From Bactericera cockerelli (taxonomy: Eukaryota > Arthropoda > Insecta > Hemiptera > Triozidae): 64,000 bases of DNA. The DNA is taken from positions 8,576,771 to 8,640,770 of the forward strand of contig CM044958.1 of assembly GCA_024516035.1 (NCBI GenBank), written 5' to 3'. Position numbers and translations under genes: made by a program. Below the pieces are notes generated by a model. That model was given only the letters and a program-made list of their open reading frames with translations, searched no databases and was not told the origin of the DNA. Shown one piece after another: positions 23,520 to 34,160 of this stretch (position 1 is the first letter of the stretch; each line of letters begins with the position of its first letter).

Positions 23520-25313
23520 TATAACCGTAAGAGAGGTAAGCATAACCATGAACCTAACGTCACTAATGCACCAACAAATCAAATATCCACTCCAACACAA
23601 TTGAACAGTAGCCAAGCTACAACACCACTTACGACAAAGAGGAAAGATTCCGAATCCTCTGATAATATAACAATTGACACACCTCATAATGAAAAAGAAA
23701 CTGGGGAATTAAAAGAAAAAGTTCATTCTCTTGTACAAAAAATAATGGACAAGCAAGTTGAAATAGATATTTTGAAAAAGAAAGAAGAGGAGAATAACTC
23801 TATTATGCAGGAAATGGTGGAGAGTATTCGAACATTGGAAAATGATCTAAAACTAACTACAGAAGAAGTTTACAAACTTAGAAAACAAATAGTAACAAGA
23901 TCTGATATAGAGGTAGAAAAAGAAAAACCTCCATACAAAAAGAATAACGCCCAAATACTAAAACATAATGTAAATTTTTTGCAACACACAAAAAAATGTA
24001 AAATTGTAGGAGACAGTCATGCAAGAAATATCCTTCACCTAATCAAACCAGAATTGTCATCTAACTTCCAAGTCGACATCACCTTCAAAAGTGGGGCATG
24101 TTATAGTGACATACGTAATTTACTGCCCGTAGATCTGACACAGTACAATGACATAGTTTTCATTGTCGGGACGAATGACATTTGCAACTCATACTGGACC
24201 CAAGTTGAAAATGCTATCCACGACATGATGGCGAAGTACAATAAAACCTGCAAACTCCACTTTGTTATGACCCCACCGAGGTACGATCAACCTTGGAAAA
24301 ATCAATACATTAAAACCTTCAACAAAAATATTAAAGAACTACTGAAGAAATACGAACAAATAAATTTAATAGAACTTCAAGACATTTTAAAAACATGGGA
24401 CTATACAAACGATGGAATACATTTAAACAGAAATGGCAAAAGAAAACTTTGCGCAGAAATAGGGAAATCAATCCAAAGAAAAAAGAAGAAAGTCCAAATC
24501 AACGAATCGCAATCCAACAAGGAGAAAAACTACCACAAAAGTCACAGCAGTTTCAACAACAAGAACCGCAACCAAGGTGGAAGCCGTCCAGAGAGACTCG
24601 ATAGCACCTACCAAAACAGACACGGCGGCAACTACCAAGACAGACGTGGCGGCAGCTACCATGACAGACACAGCGGCAACTACACTAACAGACGCGGCGC
24701 CGGCTACCAAGACAGACACGGCGACAGCTACCAAGAAAGACGCGGCGGCAGCTACCAAGAAAGACGCGGCGGCAGCTACCAAGAAAGACGCGGCGGCAGC
24801 TACCAAGAAAGACATGGCGGCAAATACCAAGAAAGACACGGCGGCAGCTACCATGAAAGACACGGAGGCAGCTACCATGAAAGACGCAGCGACAGCTACC
24901 CTAACAGACGCAGCGTCAGTTACCGAAACAAACATGGCGTTAGCTACACTAACAGACGTAACATCAGTTACATAGCTAGACGTGACAGCAACTATCCTGA
25001 AGAACGAGGCGACAAATATAACAGCTATCCTGAGAGACGTGGTAGAAGATATAATCGATACAGACGCGGCGGCAGTTTCAATGATGGACGCGGCGGCAGT
25101 TTCAATGATGGACGCGGCGGCAGTTTCAATGATGGACGCGGCGGCAGTTTCAATGATGGACGCGGCGGCAGTTTCAATGATGGACGCGGCGGCAGCTACC
25201 AAGATCGAGGCGGCGGTGATTTCCAAAACATACATGGCGGCAGAATCCCAGATACACAGACAATCACAGGAGCAAAAAACACACGAAAGTTATATAGTAG
25301 TAATTTTTTTTAG
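23520..25313 (+). CDS. LINE ORF1: coiled coil, SGNH esterase, RGG-repeat tail
   Basis: Open from a TAA at 23517 to TAG at 25311, about 597 codons, with no ATG near its start, so probably 5'-truncated. Numbered from 23601: residues 31-98 are heptad-like and charged (coiled coil). Residues 131-292 are an SGNH/GDSL-type hydrolase with block I GDSH (137-140, nucleophile Ser139), GTND (190-193) and the block V pair Asp271/His274 in DGIHLN. A lysine-rich linker follows (CKIVGDSH to QRKKKK). The rest, to about residue 550, is a tandem repeat of RRGGSYQER, RHGGSYHER and GRGGSFND. CR1 and L2 LINEs are known to encode an esterase in ORF1, and such proteins bind element RNA. The long arginine-glycine tail is unusual and probably adds RNA binding or condensate formation (inference). 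Confidence 0.88.
   Translation, partial: YNRKRGKHNHEPNVTNAPTNQISTPTQLNSSQATTPLTTKRKDSESSDNITIDTPHNEKETGELKEKVHSLVQKIMDKQVEIDILKKKEEENNSIMQEMVESIRTLENDLKLTTEEVYKLRKQIVTRSDIEVEKEKPPYKKNNAQILKHNVNFLQHTKKCKIVGDSHARNILHLIKPELSSNFQVDITFKSGACYSDIRNLLPVDLTQYNDIVFIVGTNDICNSYWTQVENAIHDMMAKYNKTCKLHFVMTPPRYDQPWKNQYIKTFNKNIKELLKKYEQINLIELQDILKTWDYTNDGIHLNRNGKRKLCAEIGKSIQRKKKKVQINESQSNKEKNYHKSHSSFNNKNRNQGGSRPERLDSTYQNRHGGNYQDRRGGSYHDRHSGNYTNRRGAGYQDRHGDSYQERRGGSYQERRGGSYQERRGGSYQERHGGKYQERHGGSYHERHGGSYHERRSDSYPNRRSVSYRNKHGVSYTNRRNISYIARRDSNYPEERGDKYNSYPERRGRRYNRYRRGGSFNDGRGGSFNDGRGGSFNDGRGGSFNDGRGGSFNDGRGGSYQDRGGGDFQNIHGGRIPDTQTITGAKNTRKLYSSNFF
24600..25235 (+). repeat. coding minisatellite inside LINE ORF1
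   Basis: Units of 24 bp built on CGCGGCGGCAGCTACCAAGA, then five near-identical 24-bp units with CGCGGCGGCAGTTTCAATGA at about 25065-25190. In the ORF1 frame they encode RGGSYQER- and RGGSFNDG-type repeats. Because 24 is divisible by 3, other frames also stay open: an alanine/threonine/lysine frame at 24577-24975 and a 255-codon alanine/valine-rich minus frame at 24468-25235. Those are by-products, not genes. Confidence 0.9.
25304..25313 (+). promoter_or_regulatory. candidate -1 frameshift site between ORF1 and ORF2
   Basis: ORF1 ends AAT TTT TTT TAG. This is a T TTT TTT heptamer in the correct register, directly followed by the stop. One base of backward slippage gives TTT TTA GAT GAC and continues into ORF2, which has a stop at 25301 and no ATG for about 170 codons. 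A lost or gained T is the alternative explanation. Confidence 0.45.
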
Positions 25314-28300
25314 ATGACTTGACGAGTACCATAAGTACGATTAATACTATTAATGCTAAAAACAAAGACCTTTCGTCTGATAATGTTGTAGATAATAAGA
25401 TTATTTGTAAAGATACGGGCGGAATTATAAACAATACAACTCAAAATACAAATAAATTATATCAGTTTTCATTGCTATATCAAAACGTACGTGGCCTAAA
25501 TACTAAAACAAAAGAATTCTACATCAATTCAATAGCACAAAACCATGATATCATAGCATTGACCGAAACATGGCTTCAAGAAAATACATTCGACAAAGAA
25601 CTTTTCGAAGATAATTATCAATTATTTAGACAGGATCGTGACCTCAATGCCACAGAAAAATCTCAAGGTGGAGGCTTAATTTTTGCAATAAAAAAAGAAC
25701 ACAAAACAACAGCATATACAAACTGGAGTCTCAATACCTCTGATATAGAATTTAACTGTGTACGTGTAAGAATCAATCATGTAAATATTATAATTTGTCT
25801 TGTTTACATACCTCCGCCTGTATCTAATGAGACAATGGAATTTTTCTGGGAACACCTAACCAAATGTAACTTACAACAATCGAAACATAACATATTAATA
25901 TTGGGAGATTTTAATATTCCTGATTTTTTTACTGACAATGATGAAAGTAATACCAAAAAGAACTCATCAAAAACAGATACTTTACTAAAAATAATTAATT
26001 TTTTCAATCTTAAATCTTACAATCAAATATTAAATAGCAATAACAGAACACTAGACCTTATATTTTATCGCTCAGTATTAGAAACAAAAGTGAAAAGACA
26101 CATAACAATTAAAACAGAAAAAGGAGATCCTCTAGTTAAAGAGGATGACCATCACCCTGCGCTTGAACTACTATTTTTCTACCAAAAAAATAAAAACTCA
26201 AGCACGCATAATAGTAACAAAAAATCATTTATGAGAGCAGAACCTAAATATGAAGAACCTTAGTAGACACTATAACTATCAAGCCACTAATTTAGATCTA
26301 CTTTGCGAACAAATAAAACAAATTAACTTTAATCATATCCAGCAAGAAACTGACCCGATAACACACTAGAAATATTCTATGAAACATTATACGAGTGTAT
26401 AGACAAAAATGTCCCAAAGAGAAAATGTGGTAACATTAAAATAAATAGAAAAAGATATCCACCATGGTGGGACTACAATACAATTAAACTAGTGAAACAA
26501 AAAGAAAACGAACGCAAACAAATCATAACCACTTCTAACCCAGAGTATCAAAATTTGAAAAAACAATGTAAAAATCTAATTAAAAAAGACTACAAGAAAT
26601 ACATTTATGAGCTCCAAAATAAATTGAAATATGGCGGTAACAAAGAATTCTGGAAATACGTTAAATCCAAGTCCAAAAACTTAAATAAAATAGAATACAA
26701 TCAAGATGGTGAAAAACTCTCAGATCCTAAAATAATTTGCAACAGTTTTGCTAAACACTTTCAATCAGTTTATGGCCCATCTCCCGAAAATTACAATGTA
26801 AAACAACTATCCAATTCATATCCAATTGAACTACCTACATTCACTATTTCAGAATATGACGTAAGTCAAGCAATTTCATCTTTAGAAGATAAGTCAGCGG
26901 GTATAGATGGTATTCCTACAATAATCTTTAAAAAATGTTCTCTCAATCTAAAAAGTAGTCTTACACACATCTTCAACCAAGCCTTAATAAACAAAACTTT
27001 TCCCCGTCTACTTAAAATCGCGATGGTAACACCAGTACCAAAGAAAGGTGATACTCAAGACATTTCCAATTTCAGACCAATTACATCACTAACTGCACTA
27101 TCAAAAATATTTGAAACATGCATCTTCACCAAAATTGCAACATTTATTTATTCAAAAATTTCGCCAAATCAGCACGGGTTTATAGAAAAACGCTCAACTG
27201 TAAGTAACTTATTTGTATTACAAGAATATATCTGTAGTAAATTAGATGAAGGATACAGTCAAATAGATGTGATCTTTACCGATATAATGAAGGCGTACGA
27301 TAAAATCGATCATAGAGTACTGCTGGAGAAAATAACCGAGTTTGGCTTCCATCCTGACTTTGTAGAATTTATTGCTTCCTATCTGAGAGACAGAGAGCAC
27401 CGTGTGCTATTTGAAAACAACCTGTCTGAACCTTATTACCCAACATCATCAGTCATCCAAGGGTCCAAACTCAGTAGCCTCTTCTTCACAATTGTAATCG
27501 ACAACATAGGGAGCGCAATCCAACATTCCGAATATCTGCTCTTTGCAGACGATTTCAAGATATTCAAATGCATCAAACACCCGCAAGATTGTTCAATGAT
27601 TCAGGAAGACCTGGACAGAGTAAATAGTTGGTTAAAAAACATTAAATTGAAATTTCATCCAAGTAAATGCGAAGTACTTACTATAACCAGAAGAAAAAAA
27701 GATGTACTACACATGAGTTACAAAATAGATGGTACTGAATTAGTCAGAGTTGAGAGTAAAAAAGATCTAGGCGTCATTTTGGATTCAACCTTAAAATTTG
27801 ACCAACACATTAATTATATTATAACTCAAGCATCCAGAAATTTAGGTCTTATTTTCCGTCACACTAAAATCTTTTCAGACCTAGATACATTAATAACTCT
27901 ATATAACTCACTAGTTAGAAGCAAGCTAGAATATGCAACTGTAATCTGGACCCCCAAAACTGATTGTCTCAGTAAGAAAATAGAGAGATTACAAAGCAAA
28001 TTTATCAGAGTATTATTCTTCAAATTTAATGGGTTCTATCCAGCATATCCAACCCCCATAGCATACAAAGATCTAATCGAACAATTATCAATAGGAACTC
28101 TTAAAGATAGAAGGCAATACTACTCTCTGATTTTTATTCACAACATCATAAATAACAATATTACATGCCCTGAAATAATAAATAAGATCCGAATAAGAGT
28201 ACCAAACACTAGACTAAGAAGCAGACCATCAAATGAATACTTTGAAATACCCAATTGCTCAGCTATATATAGAAATTCGACCCTCTTATCAACACTACAA

Positions 28301-28390
28301 ACTTACAATCAATACTCACAATACCTAGACCTTGATATGAGTATTGATAAATACAAAGAAACTTGCAAGGAAATACTAAATCTAAATTAA
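25304..28390 (+). pseudogene. LINE ORF2: endonuclease and reverse transcriptase, frame-broken
   Basis: Endonuclease in 25304-26263: YQNVRGLNT, LTETWLQ, LVYIPPP, LGDFNIPD, SNNRTLDLI and DDHHPAL, the usual catalytic series. Reverse transcriptase in 26360-28390: SAGIDGIPT, TPVPKKGD, FRPITSLTALSKIFE, NQHGFIEKRSTVSNL, TDIMKAYDKI, SSVIQGSKLSSLFF and FADD. The two share one frame, but the linker 26264-26366 reads correctly only in another frame (MKNLSRHYN to QQETDP), so two compensating indels, near 26245 and 26362, break the protein. The frame has no ATG before the endonuclease; it overlaps ORF1 by 10 bases in the -1 frame. Similar over its RT to the element at 8.4-10.9 kb but clearly a different family. 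Confidence 0.9.
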
Positions 28391-28449
28391 TCAATATAGG
28401 AAACAACAAAATATTCACGTAAATGCAGTATCACAAACTGCGTGTGAAT

Positions 28450-28494
<45 letters not shown>

Positions 28495-28602
28495 TTTTGA
28501 GCAAATGTTGTTTAGGTTATGTTTGTGTAGTTTTTAGGAGAGAAAAATTGATATTAGGTACACCTTCAGAACCTACTTTTAGTCTTGGAAAAGTCGTATT
28601 AA

Positions 28603-31600
28603 TCAAGGAAAGTTCCCAAATGAAACTATTTTTTGCCCGACCATGGCGAAGACTTCTTCGGTTGCTGTTGCTGTGACGTCTCCCACCTTTATAAAAGGAA
28701 CAGATCTGACAATTGTGAACGACCTAGCTGATAGATATTGGTTGACCTGTGCAAGAACTATGGTATAGTTGTGACCCGCTGTCAAAGGCTTGTTTCTGAT
28801 TTCACCATACGAGAGACTGCTACTTTCGTTTTCAGTTCCAATATCGACGGAGCAATCTTCCTTGACAATACATACCTGGGCTATCCACCAAGTGTTTGTT
28901 TTCAGAAGGTGAGTCATCTCTGTTCTGAATTGTGATACTTTTGTGCTGCTGAAGCTTTCTTTGTCGTTAGATTGAACAATTACTAAGACATGAGTGATCA
29001 AGTCATTCTCTGCTGCCTCCGCTGAAGAATTATCAGAGTGAGGCATTGCTTGCTCAACCCACGCAACATCTTGGCTGTCAACTCTCACGCTAGGTTTCTG
29101 TTTGATGGGAATCATGTTGGGTGGAGTGTCAATTATTTTACTCGTTTCCTGTCCTATACGCTTTGTCAGAGCTTTGATGGTGATTTGGTACGACGAAGCG
29201 CTCTGAATGTTCTCTAGAACCTGGTAATATATCTCGGTCTCCTCCTCTACTGGATAGTTGATTGTCACCAGACTTTGACAGCACAATGTTTCATTGAACG
29301 ATGATAAATGCTCCACTTCCAATAAGAACTGTCGAAGTATTCCGTTAAGCAAGAAAGGTATTCTCCATGATATGGTCATGTTTTTCAGAGCTATTTCTTC
29401 AACATTGATGTCTGTGACAGTTGATGGCACTGTTTCTCTGGTAACCACTTCAATAGATTTTTGAGGTCCTCCTTCTGGAAATTCTTCGCTGAAGATGTCT
29501 ATTGAGACAGTGAACTTGGTGTTTCGTTTTAGGTGCAATACGTTGTAACAAAAGTATCCTGGCCAAGCTCTACACTGCAGTGAGCTCAGATCTGTTACAT
29601 TCCAAGATTTTTTGTCAGCTTGATTTTGAATATTTATATTAACTGCAGTCACTGTTGAATTACTTATTGGAATTTTCCATCTTAGTCCTATCATATTTGT
29701 ACTGGTTTTATAAGCTATAAGGTCTTGAGCTACTAGGAATGACGTTGCTTTGGTTGTAAACTTCTGTTCTAAATAAATGTCTGGATTTGATCCTATATTA
29801 TTAACGTACCTAATCCTCAGCTTGTAAAAGGTTTCAGGACTCAATCCTGAGAACTCGAGTCTTTTGCTTTCAGTTTCAAAAGTTTTGATAACTTGATTTT
29901 GTATGTCCAATAACTCTATTAAATATTTTTCAAAAAATCCATTCATGAGTTGACATGCTAATGCTGCATCAGTCCATTGTACTTGAACAGTTTCATTGGT
30001 TACTCGAAGGGTTTCCTTTAGTAAATTTGGAGAGGTGCCTGGTAGTTTCCCATCTGTTATTATTGTTAATTCATTGTCTCGTGTTATCAAGGTTTCATCT
30101 CCTGTAACAAATATTTTGTACTGTGCATTTGGTTCTAATTTGAGAGCGTAGTGCATAGAAGTAGTAGTCACAACTTGTAAGGGGAGTTGGACTTCAGCCT
30201 GACTGCATGACAGCTTCCTCAATAGTTTATATTTAATGTAATATATTTTATATAATGGATGTTGAAACCATTCTAACTGAACTTCAGAGCCTACTGATTT
30301 CCTTACCGTCAAACCTACTACCTGCATTGAATAGTCAATAGTTAGTGCATCTGTTGTTGCGGTTATTCTAGAAAGTACTACACTTTCACCATGAACTGTA
30401 AGCTTTTTTAATTTGATCAAATAACTTTGATTGGGGCTCAATTTTTTTATTTCGTACAATGTATTTTTAAGTCCCGTTATTTTCCGAGTTTCTATGAATC
30501 CGTCATTCAACTCATTATCTATTTCCAAAATATAACTAGAGAAAGGACATTCATTGATTTCTATTTTTGGGTCTTCGACCCACATTATCTCAATGGTTGT
30601 ATTTGAGCTTTTGATGATTTGTAAATTATTGTTCTTAACAGAAACGCTACATTTTGTTAAACCTTCAGACACTTTGGATAGTTTTGGTTCATTGGATTGT
30701 AGTGTTTCGTCAAGAAATATGACTCTGAATAAATACTTTCGACCTGGTTTCAAGTTGTTAACTGTGTGTTTTGCTTTCTGTTGCTTGTAGGTTCTGTAAG
30801 AACTATTTCTCCAAGTTATATCAGTGTCTTCTTTATATTGAATAATGAAGAATTTTATTCTATCATAAGAATTGAAAATGTTTTCAGGTTGAAAATTAAG
30901 GCTGAGTTCAACTGTATTGAAAGTACTGTTTACGATCTCGGGATGTCCCTTCCAATAAGAGTGAAAATATTTACATGTTGGCCATATTAAAAAAGGCGAG
31001 TCACATTTTTCCCTACAGTATCCCGTATACTTATCACACCCACCTTTACAGTTGCCACACATCTGTTTACAATCTGTTCCATACGTTCCTTTTTCACATT
31101 GTTGTAGACATTGGTCTCCATGGTAACCTGGTGCACATGAACATCCATAGGAAGGTGTACACAGAATCATTCCCTTACAGTCATTATTTGTATTTGAACA
31201 AAGCTTTGAACATTTCTTTCCATAGCAGTTTCTCCCGCAGGCAATCTCACAGAAGTCACCTGTGAACCCAGGGGGGCATATACAGCTTGTGTTAGAGCTA
31301 TCCAGAAAACCTCCATTTGAACAGAAGGTAACCTGTTTGTCCATGTATGGATCTCTAAGTGCAACGTTGTATATTTCTGTAATGTCAGACTTGACGCATG
31401 CCTTGCTTTGGTGTATTCTATAGATGTCTGAATCTGTTCCCTCCCATAAATCCCTGATGTACATGTCTTTGTTGAAAGAGATATTGATCTGCTTGTGTAA
31501 CGTCCAACTATTGGGGAATATGACCATTACCTTGCTCAGTACGATTTCGTCTACGAGCCTATGTGAATTTTCACCGTTAAGTTGTAATACACGTAGCTCT

Positions 31601-33191
31601 TCTGATATAAGATTTAACGATTCTTGCCCACCTTGGTCTATAAGAGTTATACCCAAGAAGTCCTCAAATTTCCTGTAATAAATTACGAAGAAAAAAGATT
31701 CATTTTTAAGAGAGAGCCATGGAGAATTAATAGAGTTGTTATCTGAAAGTACATTTTGTTTTAGCTGAATGAATTCATATGAAATGCCGGTCTCGAAACC
31801 ACTATTCAGACATTCTCCTGTTGTCAACTGTATGTAATTGTATTTTGAAATTATTCTTTTACTGATATATGTTTTCCTATCGCCAGCATTGTAAATTGTT
31901 AAAGCTCCTACTAAGTTTATATAGAGATGGATTTCATGGGAACTCTTTGTAAGGTGAAATTTAATCAAGTCAGCATTATCTTCTCCGTTAGTTGATATAT
32001 ATTGTGCTTCGATGCTTTTATCTAAATGGTATATATTTATATCTACAAAATTCCCATCTTCAATTTCTAGTGTAATTTTTTTAGTTCATTTAATTGAAAT
32101 TTTACACTAAGCCAAACTCTCCCATTTAATGTTTCCTCATAGATAGAGGACATACAAGATGAACTGACGGTAATTAATTGCTCACCACAAATAACTATTT
32201 GGGGATCACAAATTGCAACTTTATGTTCAAAAATATTATCAAAAATATCCCTCATACGGTAAAATTCAAATGAGTAATCGTATTCTAGCTTGGAACGAAG
32301 GAAGTATTCTTGTTCAGATTCCTCAACACCAGATGAAATATTCCACTGAGAATAGTTTGCATTCACGTCCAGGTATGGTATGGTTGGTTTTTCAACTGGA
32401 TACTTTACCTCGAAGGGTTGACTCCTATCTACGTTTATGTACGGGAGGCCAATAGCATTAGACTGGGGATGAACGGATACGGCGCATGTATTCAGATACC
32501 GCGTGTTCAACTCTCCATTGTGGTCGAATTCTTCTGTGTTGAATTTGTACACTGTTGTTATATCATAGAAATCACCTAGAACAAAAACCATTGATAGTAG
32601 CTCTTCTGTACTTTGTACAAAAAAATTAAAGGGTGTGTGAATAGTTTATTTATTTTCTTTATATACTAGAGAGCTAATTAGTTTGTGTGTGACGTATGGG
32701 TGGTGTGTGGGTGTGAGTGTGTCTTTGTGTGTGATGTATGGGTGGTGTGTGTGTGTGTGTGATATATGGGTGATGTGTGGGTGTTTGTGTGTGATGTATG
32801 GGTGGTGTGTGTGTTTGTGTGTGATGTATGGGTGGTGTGTGTGTGTGTGTGATATATGGGTGATGTGTGGGTGTTTGTGTGTGATGTATGGGTGGTGTGT
32901 GTGTTTTGTGTGTGATGTATGGGTGGTGTGTGTGTTTGTGTGTTATGTATGGGTGGTGTGTGTGTTTGTGTGTGATGTATGGGTGGTGTGTGCTTCTGTG
33001 TGATGTATGGGTGGTGTGTGGGTGTGAAGGATTAGAAAAGCGGGTCCAGCCCACTAGTTATGAATAAATCAATCAGTAAGTGAATACTCGTACACCTTTC
33101 ATCAACCCTTAGCATCTCTTCTTGACTTACCAGAAACCGATGTGGTGCAGAGACTAATTCCAAGGAAAAATAGAGCCAATAGTTTTTTCAT
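28603..33191 (-). CDS. receptor ectodomain: Tie-type EGF repeats and fibronectin III domains, partial gene
   Basis: Exon 1 (33191-33131) encodes a signal peptide, MKKLLALFFLGISLCTTSVS, and ends at a GTAAGT donor in phase 1. Exon 2 begins at 32575 after TTCTAG and is open to 28603, with one apparent frame break at 32076-32082. About 360 residues of unassigned N-terminal region follow. Then comes a Tie-type EGF block (31370-31010; CICPPGFTGDFCE, YGCSCAPGYHGDQC, GTYGTDCKQMC) and about seven fibronectin III domains (30950-28700). Cysteine spacing in the EGF block matches Tie/TEK receptors closely. The last domain, with YGEIRNKPLTAGHNYTIVL, also recalls the membrane-proximal module of receptor tyrosine phosphatases. 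No membrane segment or enzyme domain is seen; they should lie beyond an intron now holding the LINE. Exon 2 probably ends at AAAG/GTGGGA near 28690 and not at the stop. A Tie-like receptor kinase or a receptor phosphatase are the two options. Confidence 0.75.
32076..32082 (-). other. apparent frameshift at an A7 run in the receptor gene
   Basis: The upstream frame (ending FQLNELKK) reaches TAG within four codons, and the downstream frame (KITLEIEDGNFVDIN) joins it exactly if one A is added or the ribosome slips back one base. The run sits as CTA AAA AAA TTA, an in-register A AAA AAA heptamer. Both sides read as one continuous extracellular protein. Confidence 0.8.
32680..33025. repeat. GT-rich tandem repeat in intron 1 of the receptor gene
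   Basis: About twelve units of 27-31 bp built on GTGTGATGTATGGGTGG and a variable GT stretch. Frames of 100 codons or more on both strands here (for example minus 32674-33054) are repeat artefacts. Confidence 0.92.
33131..33191 (-). CDS. exon 1 of the receptor gene (signal peptide)
   Basis: Twenty codons and one base. ATG at 33191-33189 is followed by two lysines, a hydrophobic core and small residues before a plausible cleavage site, then a GTAAGT donor. The leftover G joins GT of exon 2 to give Gly, continuing into DFYDITTVYKFN; the phases agree. Confidence 0.8.
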
Positions 33192-33400
33192 TATGGGCAA
33201 TCGACAAAACACTTAATGTAAATTAATTTGATGTAGGTAATTTATAATGTTCATATTTCACAAGAAAATAAATTATAATTTCTTTATTGCCTTGTCAATA
33301 GGCAGATAATCTTGAACTGAACGAAACAATATATTGATAACCAGTACTTGTGCATTTGAGTAAGCAAATATAATGTTAATGTTACGGTAAAAGTACATAA

Positions 33401-33444
33401 TTGGTGATTGTATACAATTACCGGTAATTGTATACAATCACCAA
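33401..33444. repeat. 44-bp perfect palindrome in a TIR
   Basis: Two head-to-head copies of the TTGTATACAA-containing motif meet at TACCGGTA (centre 33422/33423), making a 44-bp perfect palindrome. Each half contains its own smaller palindrome, ATTGTATACAAT. Probably paired transposase-binding sites (inference). Confidence 0.9.
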
Positions 33445-33954
33445 AGTCACTGGTAAATGTACGAAATTATTCTCAATTATCTACTTTTACCGGTAATTGT
33501 ATACAATCGCCAGAGGAGCTTGGTGAAAGTAAGAAATTCAAATTTCAACGATCGACACGCAAGCGCAGTGCGGAGTTAGTTAGAAAAACTTCATTGTTGG
33601 GTGGGTAAGGCTGTCAGGGATGTGTTTGCAAAACTAAAAAATGTAAAACAGACAAGTTTAAATGTAAAAAAAATGGAATGCTGTGGAATTCCAAGTGCTA
33701 TGAGAGTATGTCGTATCAAAACAAATAGTACACAAATGTCATACAAAATTTTCCTATTTTATTAATTCAGACAAAAAATCTCTTGTTTTTAATCAATAAA
33801 TTATTAACATAAATTGATTTTCGGGACCTTTTTTTGGTTCCATCTTATTATTCTACAACATTCAGATTAAAAAGTAACCAGCGGTAAAAGTAAGAGAATG
33901 AAATGAAAAAAAAAGAAATAAAACAATTAGTATCATTGTTGTGTGATTTTATTT

Positions 33955-34160
33955 GTGGTGATGCACAAGGCCTCTTCACAATTTTTGTACAGAGCAGTAG
34001 TCATCATATCATAGGGTGGCGTCATCGTGAACGATGGTAGCCAGACAGTGAAGGAATGACTCAGCACTTCTACCACTGTCTTTACAAGGAGGCTAATAAT
34101 TGACAAGGGCCCCCAGAACCAAGCCAATGCTGGTCTACTCCCTGTTTATAGTCCCCCAGC
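33955..34160 (-). repeat. dispersed repeat nested in the TTAA element
   Basis: Inverse copy of 37738-37925: CACTGTCTGGCTACCATCG, GAGTCATTCCTTCACTGTC-like and GGGAGTAGACCAGCAT on the minus strand. A third part-copy is at 23217-23312 and a weak one at about 39545-39645. Family unknown. Confidence 0.7.

Larger units (their letters stand above)
23500..28491 (+). mobile_element. CR1-like LINE with ORF1 and ORF2, plus strand
   Basis: A nearly full-length non-LTR retrotransposon: ORF1 (23520-25313), ORF2 (25304-28390), a short 3' UTR with a 9-bp stem (AATATTCAC..GTGAATATT, about 28410-28453) and an A37 tail at 28455-28491. The 5' end is placed at about 23500 because ORF1 opens there without an ATG; some 5' sequence is probably lost. 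I could not find a target-site duplication. It inserted opposite in orientation to the receptor gene that ends at 28603, probably inside one of that gene's introns. Confidence 0.92.

Noticed and set aside
24468..25235. 255-codon alanine/valine-rich minus frame and the alanine/threonine plus frame
   Set aside because: By-products of the 24-bp repeat that encodes the RGG tail of LINE ORF1; only the ORF1 frame carries domains upstream.
32674..33054. Histidine/threonine/proline-rich minus frame and cysteine/valine-rich plus frame
   Set aside because: Translations of the GT-rich tandem repeat in intron 1 of the receptor gene.
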